42,728 bases of DNA, taken from assembly GCA_020404895.1 (NCBI GenBank), contig JADBWK010000100.1, positions 1 through 42,728 of the forward strand, written 5' to 3'. Position 1 is the stretch's first letter; each line of letters starts with the position of its first letter. Origin of the DNA: Pseudanabaena sp. M085S1SP2A07QC. GTDB taxonomy: Bacteria; Cyanobacteriota; Cyanobacteriia; Pseudanabaenales; Pseudanabaenaceae. Made by a program: the position numbers and the translations under genes. The notes below the pieces were generated by a model, which had not been told where the DNA came from, did not search any database, and worked only from the letters and a program-made list of their open reading frames with translations. Positions 18,229 to 28,072 of this stretch are shown here, piece after piece.

Positions 18229-18675
18229 ATGACATTAACATTACTTTATGAGTCAGATTTTTATAATTGGACAGTTGAGCAAGTTAAACGATTACGCTTA
18301 GGTAAATTAGATGGCTTGGATTTAGAGAATTTAGCGGAAGAGATTGAATCCTTGGGTAATCAGAAAAAATCTGAGTTGGAAAATCGTTTGGCAGTTTTGC
18401 TAGGACATTTGCTCAAGTGGGATTTGCAGCCGAATTTGCGTGGTAAGAGTTGGCGATCAACAATTAGGGAACAACGCCGCGAAATCAAAAAATTAATTAG
18501 AAAAAATCCTAGCTTGAAGTCTTATTTAGATGAAGCAATGACAGATGGTTATGAGTCAGCTTTGGATCTAGTAGTGCGAGAAACCCCATTTGATTACAAG
18601 GATTTATCCAGAGAATGTCCATATGTGATAGCTCAAGTTTTTGATGATAATTTTCCTATCGGTGTAGAGGTTTGA
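18229..18675 (+). CDS. DUF29-family protein
   Basis: A 148-residue protein of the DUF29 family (PF01724), abundant and often multicopy in cyanobacteria. Features are the N-terminal YESDFYNWTVEQVKRLRLGKLDGLDLENLAEEIESLG, then LLGHLLKWDLQP, SWRSTIREQRREIKKLI and the C-terminal acidic CPYVIAQVFDDNFP. The fold is helical; function is unknown. It is the only plus-strand gene among minus-strand small genes of the island and has its own promoter region in the preceding repeat-containing gap. Confidence 0.9.
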   Translation: MTLTLLYESDFYNWTVEQVKRLRLGKLDGLDLENLAEEIESLGNQKKSELENRLAVLLGHLLKWDLQPNLRGKSWRSTIREQRREIKKLIRKNPSLKSYLDEAMTDGYESALDLVVRETPFDYKDLSRECPYVIAQVFDDNFPIGVEV

Positions 18676-18681
18676 GGTACA

Positions 18682-18812
18682 GAGATCGCCCCATCATTCA
18701 AATCAGCAAACAGTGATCGCCTATTCACCAAAAATAAAAATAAGGCGATCGCCACATCATTCAAATTACAAAACAGCGATCTCCTATCCAAGTCCCCAAA
18801 TAGCGATCGCAA
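18682..18812. repeat. HIP1-bearing repeat, copy 3 (two units)
   Basis: Two successive units start at about 18713 (GTGATCGCCTATTC) and 18776 (GCGATCTCCTATCC), 63 bases apart, each with ATCATTCAAAT-A-AAACAG between. It begins just after the DUF29 stop. Confidence 0.75.
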
Positions 18813-18827
18813 TTTCAAGTTTTTGGA

Positions 18828-19016
18828 TCATTTTGGTAATGGAACACTTAAATCTTTACAAATCTTTTTTGCTAAGTTTTCATCGATTTCAGTATGACGC
18901 GGTATGGATGAGCGACGATTTTGGCTAGGATTTCCCCACCATGAATGTCTCCCACCTTCTCTAATAAGTTCACAGCCATGACTACGAAGATGACGAAGTA
19001 AGTCAGAACGTTTCAT
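18828..19016 (-). CDS. hicA: HicA-family mRNA interferase toxin
   Basis: Sixty-two residues starting MKRSDLLRHLRSHGCELIREGGRHSWWGNP. The GGRHSWW segment carries the catalytic histidine of the dsRBD-like HicA fold, followed by SSIPRHTEIDENLAKKICKDL. Full family length is about 60-80, so it appears complete. It cleaves mRNA on free ribosomes or tmRNA when HicB is lost. Its ATG overlaps the stop of hicB by four bases. Order is hicB then hicA, the reverse of the E. coli operon but common elsewhere. Confidence 0.9.
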   Translation of the reverse strand: MKRSDLLRHLRSHGCELIREGGRHSWWGNPSQNRRSSIPRHTEIDENLAKKICKDLSVPLPK

Positions 19017-19225
19017 AGTGCTATTAGTTCTTCTTCATAAACACCGCCAGCAGCTTCTATTGCTTCATAACGATTAAAGTCAAGTGCTTCTTTTAGGGTT
19101 ATACGAAGGCTTTCTAAAAGTTCTTCTTTTGTGGATTCTTGACAATTAACGCCTGACACTTCTTCAATCCAGCCAATCCACCAATTGTTAGATTGCTTGA
19201 TAATGGCGGTAAATGATTCTTTCAT
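19013..19225 (-). CDS. hicB: HicB-family antitoxin
   Basis: Seventy residues from the ATG at 19225 (MKESFTAIIKQSNNWWIGWIEEVSGVNCQESTKEELLESLRITLKEAL). This is the partial RNase-H fold of HicB, with W-x-G-x-I-x-E-x-x-G-x-x-x-Q-G/E-x-T as its core. The C-terminal DNA-binding domain found in long HicBs is absent; the protein ends at GGVYEEELIAL. A TTG at 19243 would add six residues but is less likely. Four-base overlap with hicA indicates translational coupling. Confidence 0.88.
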   Translation of the reverse strand: MKESFTAIIKQSNNWWIGWIEEVSGVNCQESTKEELLESLRITLKEALDFNRYEAIEAAGGVYEEELIAL

Positions 19226-19270
19226 TATGGCTAATATCCTCAATGATTTTCATTTATCATAGCTTAAAAT

Positions 19271-19380
19271 TAGCGATCGCCTATCCATCCTCATAACCAG
19301 CGATCGCCTATTCATCAAAAATTAAAGCAAAGCGATCACCCCACTATTCAATCACCAAAATGCGATCGCCAATTCTTCAA
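19271..19380. repeat. HIP1-bearing repeat, copy 4
   Basis: GCGATCGCCTATCC at 19273, GCGATCGCCTATTC at 19300 and GCGATCGCCAATTC at 19362. The last two are 62 bases apart with ATTAAAGCAAAGCGATCACC between, as in the other copies. Confidence 0.75.
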
Positions 19381-19449
19381 CTTAAAGAATTGCAATTGGT
19401 AGCAAAATGTAATGACTAGTAGAAACTAAGCAGATTTACACGACATTTT

Positions 19450-20784
19450 TTAATCTTTCCAATATTTTTCATAATCCTCCAAATTAGTTTTGAATTTCTT
19501 GTAAGGAGTTGAGTCAAACTTATCACCATAAATTTCCCCCAGTCTTAAATGGATTTGATTATGATCCTTAGCAGCTTGTGATCTAGAATAAACTTGATCA
19601 TTCGTTTCAATACATTCAATTAAAAACTTTATCGTTTCGGCATCAAACATTTGCAAATGAGGCAATATAGCTTGCTCAAATCTAAAATCAGCTTGATTGT
19701 AAATTTTGCTTTTAGAGTAGTAAGTTGATACAATATTGCAAAACATCTTTTTCCATTCATTTGTATCAGATACTTCAAGAATAAATTGCAATTGGATATC
19801 TTTAAAATTAAACTTTGCAGTTTGATTATTGTTTATCAGCAACAAGATATTTTCGTAATATTGCTCTAAATTACCCCAAATAAACCATCCATATATTCTC
19901 CCTACATTCGTAGTTTGAATGTTATGTTGTATTTTTAATTTCGCATCATCACTAAGAAAATCATAAATACTGAAATTTTTTCCAAGATAAAATACTAAAT
20001 AGTTTAATATCGTTTCCTGTGTTGAAATATGACTATAGTAGTCTCTATCCCCAGATATTGTTTCTTTGATTCTATCAAAGTTTCTTTTTCCAATTATATC
20101 TATAACTTGAAGATTTATATCTCTGTTGTTATTACATTTTTCATCATCTAATCTAAAGACAAGTTTCCACATATTTCTATAAATAGAAATTTCAGTTTCA
20201 GGTTTAAGCCTATTAAGATAACGACTCTCAATGTAGCTCTTTGCTTTTTCTCTTGTATTAATCATTGGCGCAGTTTCAGCAATATCAGTCAGAATTTCAT
20301 CAATGATTTTTTGTGTATAGAAAGGTGGCTTTATAAGAACACCCTCTAAAGTATTTCTGATTAATGCCCTGACAGTTTCCTTGTTAGGTGTATGTAACTC
20401 TCTATCTGAATTTAGAGTAGGATGTGCCGACAAATGACGCTGTTTTTGAACATATATTAAGTTCTGATATTCTGCACTATCCAGAAGTTTTGTTTTTTCA
20501 TGAGTATCTTCTAGAAGTTTTGTTTCCCAAGATGAAGATTTCGGATCTCTACTCTGTATTTCTGTGATCTCTTTGAGAATTGATTTTGCTTGCTTATCAT
20601 CGTACAAATCAACTAGAAATTGAAGCTTATAAATGATGTCACAAACAGCAACAGACCAAAGCATTACTACTGCTGAACGATAATTGCCATTTTGATAAGA
20701 GGAAAGAACTTCTTGAAAGTAAAGCTTTGTTTTTCCATTATGTATTTTCTCTGATAAATTTTCTACAGAAAACTCTGACATCAT
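19450..20784 (-). CDS. HEPN-like protein of unknown function in the restriction island
   Basis: A 444-residue protein. The N-terminal 130 residues are helical (YQNGNYRSAVVMLWSVAVCDIIYKL) and contain KQRHLSAHP, where R116-x4-H121 fits the R-x4-6-H motif of HEPN ribonucleases. HEPN domains recur in toxins and anti-phage proteins. Residues 140-440 are helical with no recognised motif and several Trp/Tyr-rich stretches (GRIYGWFIWGNLEQYYENI). AT content is higher and HIP1 sites absent, unlike core genes nearby, consistent with acquisition. Downstream on the same strand come no other genes; upstream is DUF2283 and the restriction-modification pair. RNase activity is inferred. Confidence 0.6.
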   Translation of the reverse strand: MMSEFSVENLSEKIHNGKTKLYFQEVLSSYQNGNYRSAVVMLWSVAVCDIIYKLQFLVDLYDDKQAKSILKEITEIQSRDPKSSSWETKLLEDTHEKTKLLDSAEYQNLIYVQKQRHLSAHPTLNSDRELHTPNKETVRALIRNTLEGVLIKPPFYTQKIIDEILTDIAETAPMINTREKAKSYIESRYLNRLKPETEISIYRNMWKLVFRLDDEKCNNNRDINLQVIDIIGKRNFDRIKETISGDRDYYSHISTQETILNYLVFYLGKNFSIYDFLSDDAKLKIQHNIQTTNVGRIYGWFIWGNLEQYYENILLLINNNQTAKFNFKDIQLQFILEVSDTNEWKKMFCNIVSTYYSKSKIYNQADFRFEQAILPHLQMFDAETIKFLIECIETNDQVYSRSQAAKDHNQIHLRLGEIYGDKFDSTPYKKFKTNLEDYEKYWKD

Positions 20785-20849
20785 AATTTCTAGTTTGTAA
20801 TAACTAACTTGTTTTAACTACTGAATCATTAAAATAACAGATTACCGCT

Positions 20850-21047
20850 TTAAGCAGCAATTTGTTGATAATCTACTTCTGGAATACCGACCCTTTCTTT
20901 AGCGTGTTCAATCGTCATACTGCAAAGCTGACCATCCTCATCTAAATCCAACAACGTATTCTCATCTAAGTCTCGCGTTTCCGCAGGTGTTTTTTGAGAA
21001 AAGACGATGTAAAGAGTGTCAGTATCTGCAAAATATCTGATTTTCAT
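20850..21047 (-). CDS. DUF2283-family protein
   Basis: Sixty-five residues starting MKIRYFADTDTLYIVFS, followed by the acidic strand DENTLLDLDEDGQLCSMTIEHAKERVG. This is the whole DUF2283 domain (PF10049), a small beta protein of unknown role that often lies beside toxin-antitoxin genes. It begins 25 bases after the HNH endonuclease gene, with an AGGAGC-like ribosome site before its ATG, so it may be co-transcribed with the restriction genes. Confidence 0.85.
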   Translation of the reverse strand: MKIRYFADTDTLYIVFSQKTPAETRDLDENTLLDLDEDGQLCSMTIEHAKERVGIPEVDYQQIAA

Positions 21048-21072
21048 GTTTCTAGCTCCTTGAAGTTTCTAG

Positions 21073-21810
21073 CTATAAATCATTTCTGGTTTGATTAATT
21101 TCCCTCTCAATAATTTCCTTAACAAACTCAGGAATTTCTTTACCTAAACTCATCGCCCTCTGCTTCAAAGCCTCATACACAGCCACCTCATCACCCTCCC
21201 ACAATAAATCACCTCGTCTCACCTGTCGCATTGCAATGTGTAGATAATTTTCTGGATATGCCCAGTAACATGACAAACAAATAGACTTATCCTTAAACTC
21301 AATCCAATTTTGGCAATGCTCACAAGCCCAAGACTTTGCTCGATTTGCCGAACCACACAAAAGCATAAAATTTTCAGGCGCTAAATCTGGTTCACCATCA
21401 ACCTCAAAAGGGACACGATGATCGATTTGCAACTCGCGCTCATTCACTTGCTCTAAATAGATAAAACATCGACAACCATAACTCTTAATCAACTCATCCT
21501 TAATCTGTTTCGATAAACCTGTCCGACCAGACAACCTCGAAAATCTTGCCTTGCTGATATCTCCAAATCTATATGCAGCAATCTTTCTGCCATCACTTCC
21601 GACCACCCGAAAAGTTTCTAAGGGAATACCATACTCACGCACATCCCTAGCGGCTCTCGGCGGATGATTATAACCATAGGTTTCCTTCAGATCCTCAGTC
21701 GTAATAAATTCATATTGGAGAATGTGGTCGATTACCGCTTTTGGTCTTTTGGCAGTCACAGATCGACAAAGCTGCAAAAAATCATTGGGTAATGACTGAG
21801 AGCTATCCAT
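21073..21810 (-). CDS. HNH endonuclease, probable type II restriction enzyme
   Basis: A 245-residue protein. Residues 20-85 look like a winged helix (KAVIDHILQYEFITTEDLKETYGYNHPPRAARDVREYGIPLETFRV). Residues 108-160 form the HNH nuclease: LQIDHRVPFEVDGEPDLAPENFMLLCGSANRAKSW with D130/H131 and N147. Structural cysteines are C113/C115 and a zinc-binding pair of CxxC motifs, C163-C166 and C178-C181. It starts 3 bases after the adenine methyltransferase stop, the layout of a type II system in which methylation protects the site the nuclease cuts. Target sequence unknown. Confidence 0.82.
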   Translation of the reverse strand: MDSSQSLPNDFLQLCRSVTAKRPKAVIDHILQYEFITTEDLKETYGYNHPPRAARDVREYGIPLETFRVVGSDGRKIAAYRFGDISKARFSRLSGRTGLSKQIKDELIKSYGCRCFIYLEQVNERELQIDHRVPFEVDGEPDLAPENFMLLCGSANRAKSWACEHCQNWIEFKDKSICLSCYWAYPENYLHIAMRQVRRGDLLWEGDEVAVYEALKQRAMSLGKEIPEFVKEIIEREINQTRNDL

Positions 21811-21813
21811 TCT

Positions 21814-22719
21814 TTACACCAAAGTCAATTGTCTAGACTGCTCACGTCTATAGCTAGACAAATCTATCAATTTATCCTGAATGAGATTTGACGATAGATA
21901 TAAAGACTCAATAGTTCTTTCTGCTCTACCTAATAAAGTTGACTGTGACGATCGCCCAACTTCAATTTCAATTCTCTTAAGAGCCAATCTCTCAGGCAAA
22001 ATCTGACCAAAAGCCTTATTCCCTAGCTTCCCGTCATAACTAATTACAAACCTAATGCCCCGATCATTGAGACTCTCAAGAGCAAGAACAAACTCATCAA
22101 AATCAATCCCCGCTAAATATCTCGAATCTCTATTTCCACATACCCCCTGATAAGGCGGATCGAGATAAACCAGATCAGTTTTCTGGACTGCTGCTAATAC
22201 TTTGCGATAATCCCAAGCCGTAAACTGACATTTACCTTTTAATAGGTTAGACACTCCCACAATATTTTTACTCATCGTTGCAGGAATAGTCCCTTTGCGT
22301 CTGTTGTCTGGACTCTGATTAAATAAACCTTCAGCGTTGTAACGTACCGAGCCTTTTACACATCTAGCTAGTAAATATAAAAACAATTTTGGATCGTTAG
22401 TTTGATTAAATTTTGTTCTAATTTCAAAATAGTGACTAATCGAATCATTATTTTGCTCTTTCCATATATCTGCATAAGTATTAGCGATCTCATGCGGATT
22501 ATCAATAATTAACTCTAGTAATTCAATTAGGGGCTGATTAAGATCATTTAACCAAAATCTTTGTGTGTATTGCTTCGCAGAAGCCGCGATACTAATTGCT
22601 CCAGTCCCCGCGAAAGGTTCAACCAGTCTATCTATTTTGTCAGGAAAAAAGCCCAGAATAAACGAAGCGAGATTTCTCTTGCTACCCTGATATTGAACTG
22701 GATGCGGTAAATTAGCCAT
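21814..22719 (-). CDS. D12-class DNA N6-adenine methyltransferase
   Basis: A 301-residue alpha-class (Dam/D12) methyltransferase. It starts MANLPHPVQYQGSKRNLASFIL, the AdoMet-contact N-terminus. Motif I is FAGTG (36-40), the catalytic motif IV is DPPY (187-190), and the target-recognition part lies between them (RCVKGSVRYNAEGLFNQSPDNRRKGT). It methylates adenine at N6 in a specific DNA site and should protect the host against the HNH enzyme encoded next. First gene of the minus-strand unit; its promoter lies in the 118-base gap facing mazE. Confidence 0.92.
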   Translation of the reverse strand: MANLPHPVQYQGSKRNLASFILGFFPDKIDRLVEPFAGTGAISIAASAKQYTQRFWLNDLNQPLIELLELIIDNPHEIANTYADIWKEQNNDSISHYFEIRTKFNQTNDPKLFLYLLARCVKGSVRYNAEGLFNQSPDNRRKGTIPATMSKNIVGVSNLLKGKCQFTAWDYRKVLAAVQKTDLVYLDPPYQGVCGNRDSRYLAGIDFDEFVLALESLNDRGIRFVISYDGKLGNKAFGQILPERLALKRIEIEVGRSSQSTLLGRAERTIESLYLSSNLIQDKLIDLSSYRREQSRQLTLV

Positions 22720-22837
22720 TAAAAATGCAAACTCTTCACCAGTTTATTGTATCAGCTTGATTTAAGCAGTAAATGGCTATCAAAAAAGGCATAATGTTTA
22801 TACTTGTGTTTAAACAGTTAGCTTGTGAAATATTGCT

Positions 22838-23092
22838 ATGGCTGAAGTAGTACTCGATATCAAAACATGGGGCAATAACTTAGGAGTCCGCCTACCCGCC
22901 GTGATCGCCCGTGCCGCTCACCTCCACGTCAACCAACGAGTGAAACTATCTGTCGTTGATGGTCAAGTCATTATTGCACCTGTAGTTAATGAACCATTAA
23001 CCCTTGAAGAACGCCTAGCCAAATTTGATCCAGCCCGACATGGTGGCGAAGTTATGACAACATCGCAAAGACTTGGCGCAGAGCAATGGTAA
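22838..23092 (+). CDS. mazE: MazE-family antitoxin
   Basis: Eighty-four residues. The N-terminal 48 form the AbrB/MazE swapped-hairpin DNA-binding fold (IKTWGNNLGVRLPAVIARAAHLHVNQRVKLSVVDGQVIIAPV); the C-terminal tail (PLTLEERLAKFDPARHGGEV) is the flexible segment that plugs the toxin. The stop overlaps the toxin start (ATGGTAA), so translation is coupled. It likely represses its own promoter with MazF in the gap shared with the methyltransferase gene. Confidence 0.92.
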   Translation: MAEVVLDIKTWGNNLGVRLPAVIARAAHLHVNQRVKLSVVDGQVIIAPVVNEPLTLEERLAKFDPARHGGEVMTTSQRLGAEQW

Positions 23093-23454
23093 AAAAGCTA
23101 TGGATACCCGATCGCCAAGACATTATTTGGATCGACTGCAATCCACAGGTTGGGCAGGAAATGAAAGACGTTCATCCTTTCTTGGTATTATCACCACAAA
23201 CTTTTAATGAAAAAACGGCGATCGTGATTGGCTTACCGATGACAACAGCCGCATATAATGCCGACAACCCTTTTGCGATCGCAGTGGGTAAAGCTTCAGG
23301 GCGTAAAGCTGATAAAACCAGTTATGTTCTTTGCCATCAGCCAAAATCCTTTGATTGGCGATTACGCGGTGCAAAACCACATCCATTAGGAAAATTGAAG
23401 AATGATTTATTTGCTCAAGTATGCGATCGCCTTAATCAAATCATTCAGCTATAA
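23086..23454 (+). CDS. mazF: MazF-family endoribonuclease toxin
   Basis: A 122-residue PemK/MazF protein of longer type, with KLWIPDRQDIIWIDCNPQVGQEMKDVHPFLVLSPQTFN, the conserved strand TAIVIGLPMTTAAYN, and C-terminal SYVLCHQPKSFDWRLRG. The dRQDIIWID...GQEMKdVHPflVLSP block is the substrate and catalytic region. It cleaves single-stranded RNA at short specific sites; the site cannot be predicted. Length and motifs are intact. It lies tail-to-tail with atpA, sharing the hairpin at 23475. Confidence 0.94.
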   Translation: MVKKLWIPDRQDIIWIDCNPQVGQEMKDVHPFLVLSPQTFNEKTAIVIGLPMTTAAYNADNPFAIAVGKASGRKADKTSYVLCHQPKSFDWRLRGAKPHPLGKLKNDLFAQVCDRLNQIIQL

Positions 23455-23474
23455 ATTAGTCTCAAAATTCCAAT

Positions 23475-23502
23475 AAAAAAGAGGGCATATGCCCTCTTTT
23501 TT
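23475..23502. terminator. bidirectional terminator between mazF and atpA
   Basis: AAAAAAGAGGGCATATGCCCTCTTTTTT is a perfect palindrome 20 bases after mazF and 18 after atpA. T runs on both strands let it end both transcripts. Confidence 0.85.
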
Positions 23503-23520
23503 TATTAGCTTATTTGTGGA

Positions 23521-25047
<1,527 letters not shown>

Positions 25048-25131
25048 TTACCAGTTATCAGCGATCGATTTGTTTTTAATATTTGAGAGATTTTGCTATT
25101 AGCATTTAGCTATTAGCTTTTTGATGATTGG

Positions 25132-25161
25132 TTCGTAATTCGTAATTCGTAATTCGTAATT
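25132..25161. repeat. TTCGTAA tandem repeat between atpH and atpA
   Basis: Four direct copies of TTCGTAA plus a partial fifth in the 135-base gap between delta and alpha. The adjacent stretch also repeats CTATTAGC. A gap this long is unusual inside this operon; the tandem could alter spacing or mRNA processing. Confidence 0.8.
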
Positions 25162-25173
25162 ACTCTGACCTTG

Positions 25174-25731
25174 CTAAACGCCTGCGGTCAAGCTTGTCTT
25201 AAGACGACGTAGTTGTCCACGAATACTGGCATCTACTACTTGAGAGCCAACTTTGATAATTACGCCACCGATCAAATCAGGATTGATGGTTATATCAAGT
25301 TGGACACTCTTAGATTTAGTCATCGCTTTGACGCGATCGCGAAGGCTATCTTCTTGAGATCTGCTCAATTTTAAAGCAGATGTGATTTCTGCAAGAGCTA
25401 CGCCATCAATCACACGCAATAAAGCTTGAAACTGACTGATGATTTCGCCCAAGAAAGCAATGCGCTTGCGATCCACTAATAGAAGTAAAAAGCTTTTGGT
25501 CAAAACGTTAACTGAAGGACCAAATGCACTTTCAATTACACCTTTTTTGACATCTGCACCAACGAGAGGGCTTGCGAAAAGTTGAGTTAACTCAACAGAA
25601 TCAGCAAGAGTTTCGCTAATTAAACGTACATCTTTGGCGATCGCATCTAAATGATTTTGCTCTTGAGCCAAGGACATCAAAGCGTCAGCATAGGGAGCAA
25701 CGACGGATTGACTAACAGAACTAGATTTCAT
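25174..25731 (-). CDS. atpH: ATP synthase F1 subunit delta
   Basis: A 185-residue OSCP/delta subunit linking the F1 head to the b/b' stator. N-terminal VVAPYADALMSLAQEQNHLDAIAKDVRLI and C-terminal LDITINPDLIGGVIIKVGSQVVDASIRGQLRRLK are the diagnostic ends. A clear AGGAG lies seven bases before the ATG and overlaps the stop of atpF (TAGGAG), so the two are translationally linked. In some cyanobacterial naming this gene is atpD. Confidence 0.96.
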   Translation of the reverse strand: MKSSSVSQSVVAPYADALMSLAQEQNHLDAIAKDVRLISETLADSVELTQLFASPLVGADVKKGVIESAFGPSVNVLTKSFLLLLVDRKRIAFLGEIISQFQALLRVIDGVALAEITSALKLSRSQEDSLRDRVKAMTKSKSVQLDITINPDLIGGVIIKVGSQVVDASIRGQLRRLKTSLTAGV

Positions 25732-25739
25732 GTTTTCTC

Positions 25740-26273
25740 CTAGTCAGAACTCAAAAGGGCAATGCTACGGTCAATTAACTCAATCTGAGTGGATTCACTC
25801 AAACCGCGATCAAAGTAAGCTTGTACATTAGCAAGAGCTTTGTCGGCAACTTGCTGACGCAATTGCACGATTACCCGTTCCTGTTCAGTCGCAATCTCTT
25901 GATCGGCAGATTCTCTCAAACGAGCAATATCTGCATCTACCGTTGCCAAAATTAAATCAGCTGCGCTTTTAGCATCAGTTTCAGCTTGTTTACGCAAGTT
26001 ATCCGCTTCAGTTTTTGCCTGAGCCAATTTACCTTGCTGTACTGCTAGCTTATCCGTTGCTTCTTTTTGACGTTTCTCTGCATCACTGATCGCTGACTGG
26101 ATAGACTCCAATCGAGCTGAGAGGATTTTGCCAAGAAAACCGCGCCCTGCATACACCAGAAAAGCTACGACAATTACTAAGTTAATTACATTAGTTTCAA
26201 GAATATCGGTGTTAAAACCAATTCCTGAAGACTCGCCTGCTTCGCTAGCAAGTAAAACGAAATTGCTAATCAT
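25740..26273 (-). CDS. atpF: ATP synthase F0 subunit b
   Basis: A 177-residue stator subunit. The N-terminal membrane helix (NVINLVIVVAFLVYAGRGFLGKIL, about residues 29-52) is followed by a long charged right-handed coiled coil ending in the delta-binding part. It pairs with b' from the next gene upstream, an arrangement of photosynthetic organisms in which b and b' form a heterodimer. The short lead before the helix (MISNFVLLASEAGESSGIG) resembles the cleaved presequence known for cyanobacterial b. Confidence 0.95.
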   Translation of the reverse strand: MISNFVLLASEAGESSGIGFNTDILETNVINLVIVVAFLVYAGRGFLGKILSARLESIQSAISDAEKRQKEATDKLAVQQGKLAQAKTEADNLRKQAETDAKSAADLILATVDADIARLRESADQEIATEQERVIVQLRQQVADKALANVQAYFDRGLSESTQIELIDRSIALLSSD

Positions 26274-26336
26274 AAAATGTTTCTATTACTCAATATCAGC
26301 CACAAGCCAGACAGAAGCTATCTAGGATTATGAAGA

Positions 26337-26834
26337 CTAGGATCTTACTAAGTTACCCAAAAGCTTTTCTAAAACTTGGCGGCTGAGTGATTCAACTTCC
26401 GTATCCAAAGATGCTGTTGCATCTTGCTTTTGTTTCTCGATTTCAGCCTTTGCAGTTGCAACTTTTGCTTTTGCTTCCGCCATTGCTGATTCAATACGTT
26501 CGTTGCGAATCTTATTTGCGCCCGCCTGAGCAGTAGCTAAAACATTTTGAGTGGCTTTACGAGCACTAGCAAGCTCTTGCTCATATTGCTTTACAACTAA
26601 CTCAGCTTTCTCTAAACGCTCCTTAGCTTCAATAATCTGCGCTCTAACATAATCATCACGATCATCGATCGCTTTGCTTAGAGGCTTGAAGAAAATAACG
26701 TTGAGAAGTGCCACAAAAACAATGAACTGCACCGCCATAATGGGGAGAGTGGCATTAACATCAAATAATCCACCCTTCTGCTCGACAGCTTCCGCAGCAA
26801 GCAGAACAGTTGAGACAAGGTTCAAAAGTATCAT
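26337..26834 (-). CDS. atpG: ATP synthase F0 subunit b'
   Basis: A 165-residue diverged second stator subunit, found in cyanobacteria and plastids (named atpG or atpF2). It has a transmembrane helix at about 28-50 (LPIMAVQFIVFVALLNVIFFKPL), the conserved KPLSKAIDDRDDYVRAQI, and a coiled coil rich in Ala/Lys/Glu. Here the name does not mean the gamma subunit. It lies between c and b as expected. Confidence 0.95.
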   Translation of the reverse strand: MILLNLVSTVLLAAEAVEQKGGLFDVNATLPIMAVQFIVFVALLNVIFFKPLSKAIDDRDDYVRAQIIEAKERLEKAELVVKQYEQELASARKATQNVLATAQAGANKIRNERIESAMAEAKAKVATAKAEIEKQKQDATASLDTEVESLSRQVLEKLLGNLVRS

Positions 26835-26916
26835 AGTTATTTTGCCAAAAGATTCATTTGCTAGAGTCTACGAAGAAGCTAAGAGCAAAAACTCATAGCT
26901 TCTTTTTGATTAACTC

Positions 26917-27171
<255 letters not shown>

Positions 27172-27278
27172 TTACTTTTTTAGTTAATTTGCTGGAGAGA
27201 AGAATTTACAGAATACAAGAGCGAAATACAGGACAAAAAACGAATGTGAAATTATAGAAATGAAAAGTCAAATGCTAT

Positions 27279-28040
27279 CTAATGCTCGTGACCTTCATCT
27301 CCATGACCTTCCATTGCTTCACCAATGTAAGACGCGGCAAGTGTTGAGAAAATCAGAGCTTGGATTGCGCTGGTAAATAGTCCCAAAACCATCAACGGTA
27401 AAGGAACAAACAAAGGCACTAGGAGAACCATAACACCAACTACTAGCTCATCCGCGAGAATGTTTCCGAAAAGACGGAAGCTTAGGGAGAGTGGTTTTGT
27501 AAAGTCTTCTAGAACCCATAAAGGAAGGAGAAACGGTGAAGCTTGAACGTATCTGGTAAAAAATTCCAGTCCACGCTTCTTCAATCCCCCATAGAAATAG
27601 GCTAAAGAGACTAACAAAGCCAAAGCGACAGTGGTGTTAATGTCACCAGTAGGTGCTCCGAGTTCGCCTTCAGGTAGTTTAATTAGTTTCCAAGGAACTA
27701 GTGCTCCAGCCCAATTTGATACGAAGATAAACAAGAACAGACTACCAACAAATGGTACCCATTCTCTATAGTGCTTCTCGCCAATTTGGTCTTTGGCAAT
27801 GCTCTGAACGTATTCCAGAGCATATTCCATGAAATTTTGAAAACCCGCGGGAACACGTTGGTCAGCTTTGGCGGTGCTAGATCCGATGATTGCAGCAACA
27901 AGTACTACGCCCATTACAATCCAGCTAACGATTAATACTTGACCATGTACCGCTAGGTTACCGAACTGCCAATAAAAGTGTTTGCCCACTTCTAGTGCGG
28001 CAAAACTGTTTTGATGGCTAAAAATTACTGGATCGATCAT
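27279..28040 (-). CDS. atpB: ATP synthase F0 subunit a
   Basis: A 253-residue membrane subunit that forms the proton half-channels against the c ring. The essential Arg189 lies in [19 protein letters not shown], and the terminal helix ends [25 protein letters not shown]. The N-terminus begins outside the membrane, and five to six helices follow. Second gene of the operon, 32 bases after atp1. Called atpI in some cyanobacterial annotations. Confidence 0.97.
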   Translation of the reverse strand: MIDPVIFSHQNSFAALEVGKHFYWQFGNLAVHGQVLIVSWIVMGVVLVAAIIGSSTAKADQRVPAGFQNFMEYALEYVQSIAKDQIGEKHYREWVPFVGSLFLFIFVSNWAGALVPWKLIKLPEGELGAPTGDINTTVALALLVSLAYFYGGLKKRGLEFFTRYVQASPFLLPLWVLEDFTKPLSLSFRLFGNILADELVVGVMVLLVPLFVPLPLMVLGLFTSAIQALIFSTLAASYIGEAMEGHGDEGHEH

Positions 28041-28072
28041 GTTCGATATGTTACAACCTGTAAGAGGTCAAA

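Noticed and set aside
17469-19380. HIP1-bearing repeats considered as a CRISPR array
   Set aside because: Units are interrupted by genes, diverge in sequence, have no constant repeat with unique equal spacers, and no cas genes are nearby.
22720-22837. A MazEF operator formed by two CTTGTG copies about 20 bases apart
   Set aside because: The motif is short and frequent by chance; nothing else supports an operator.
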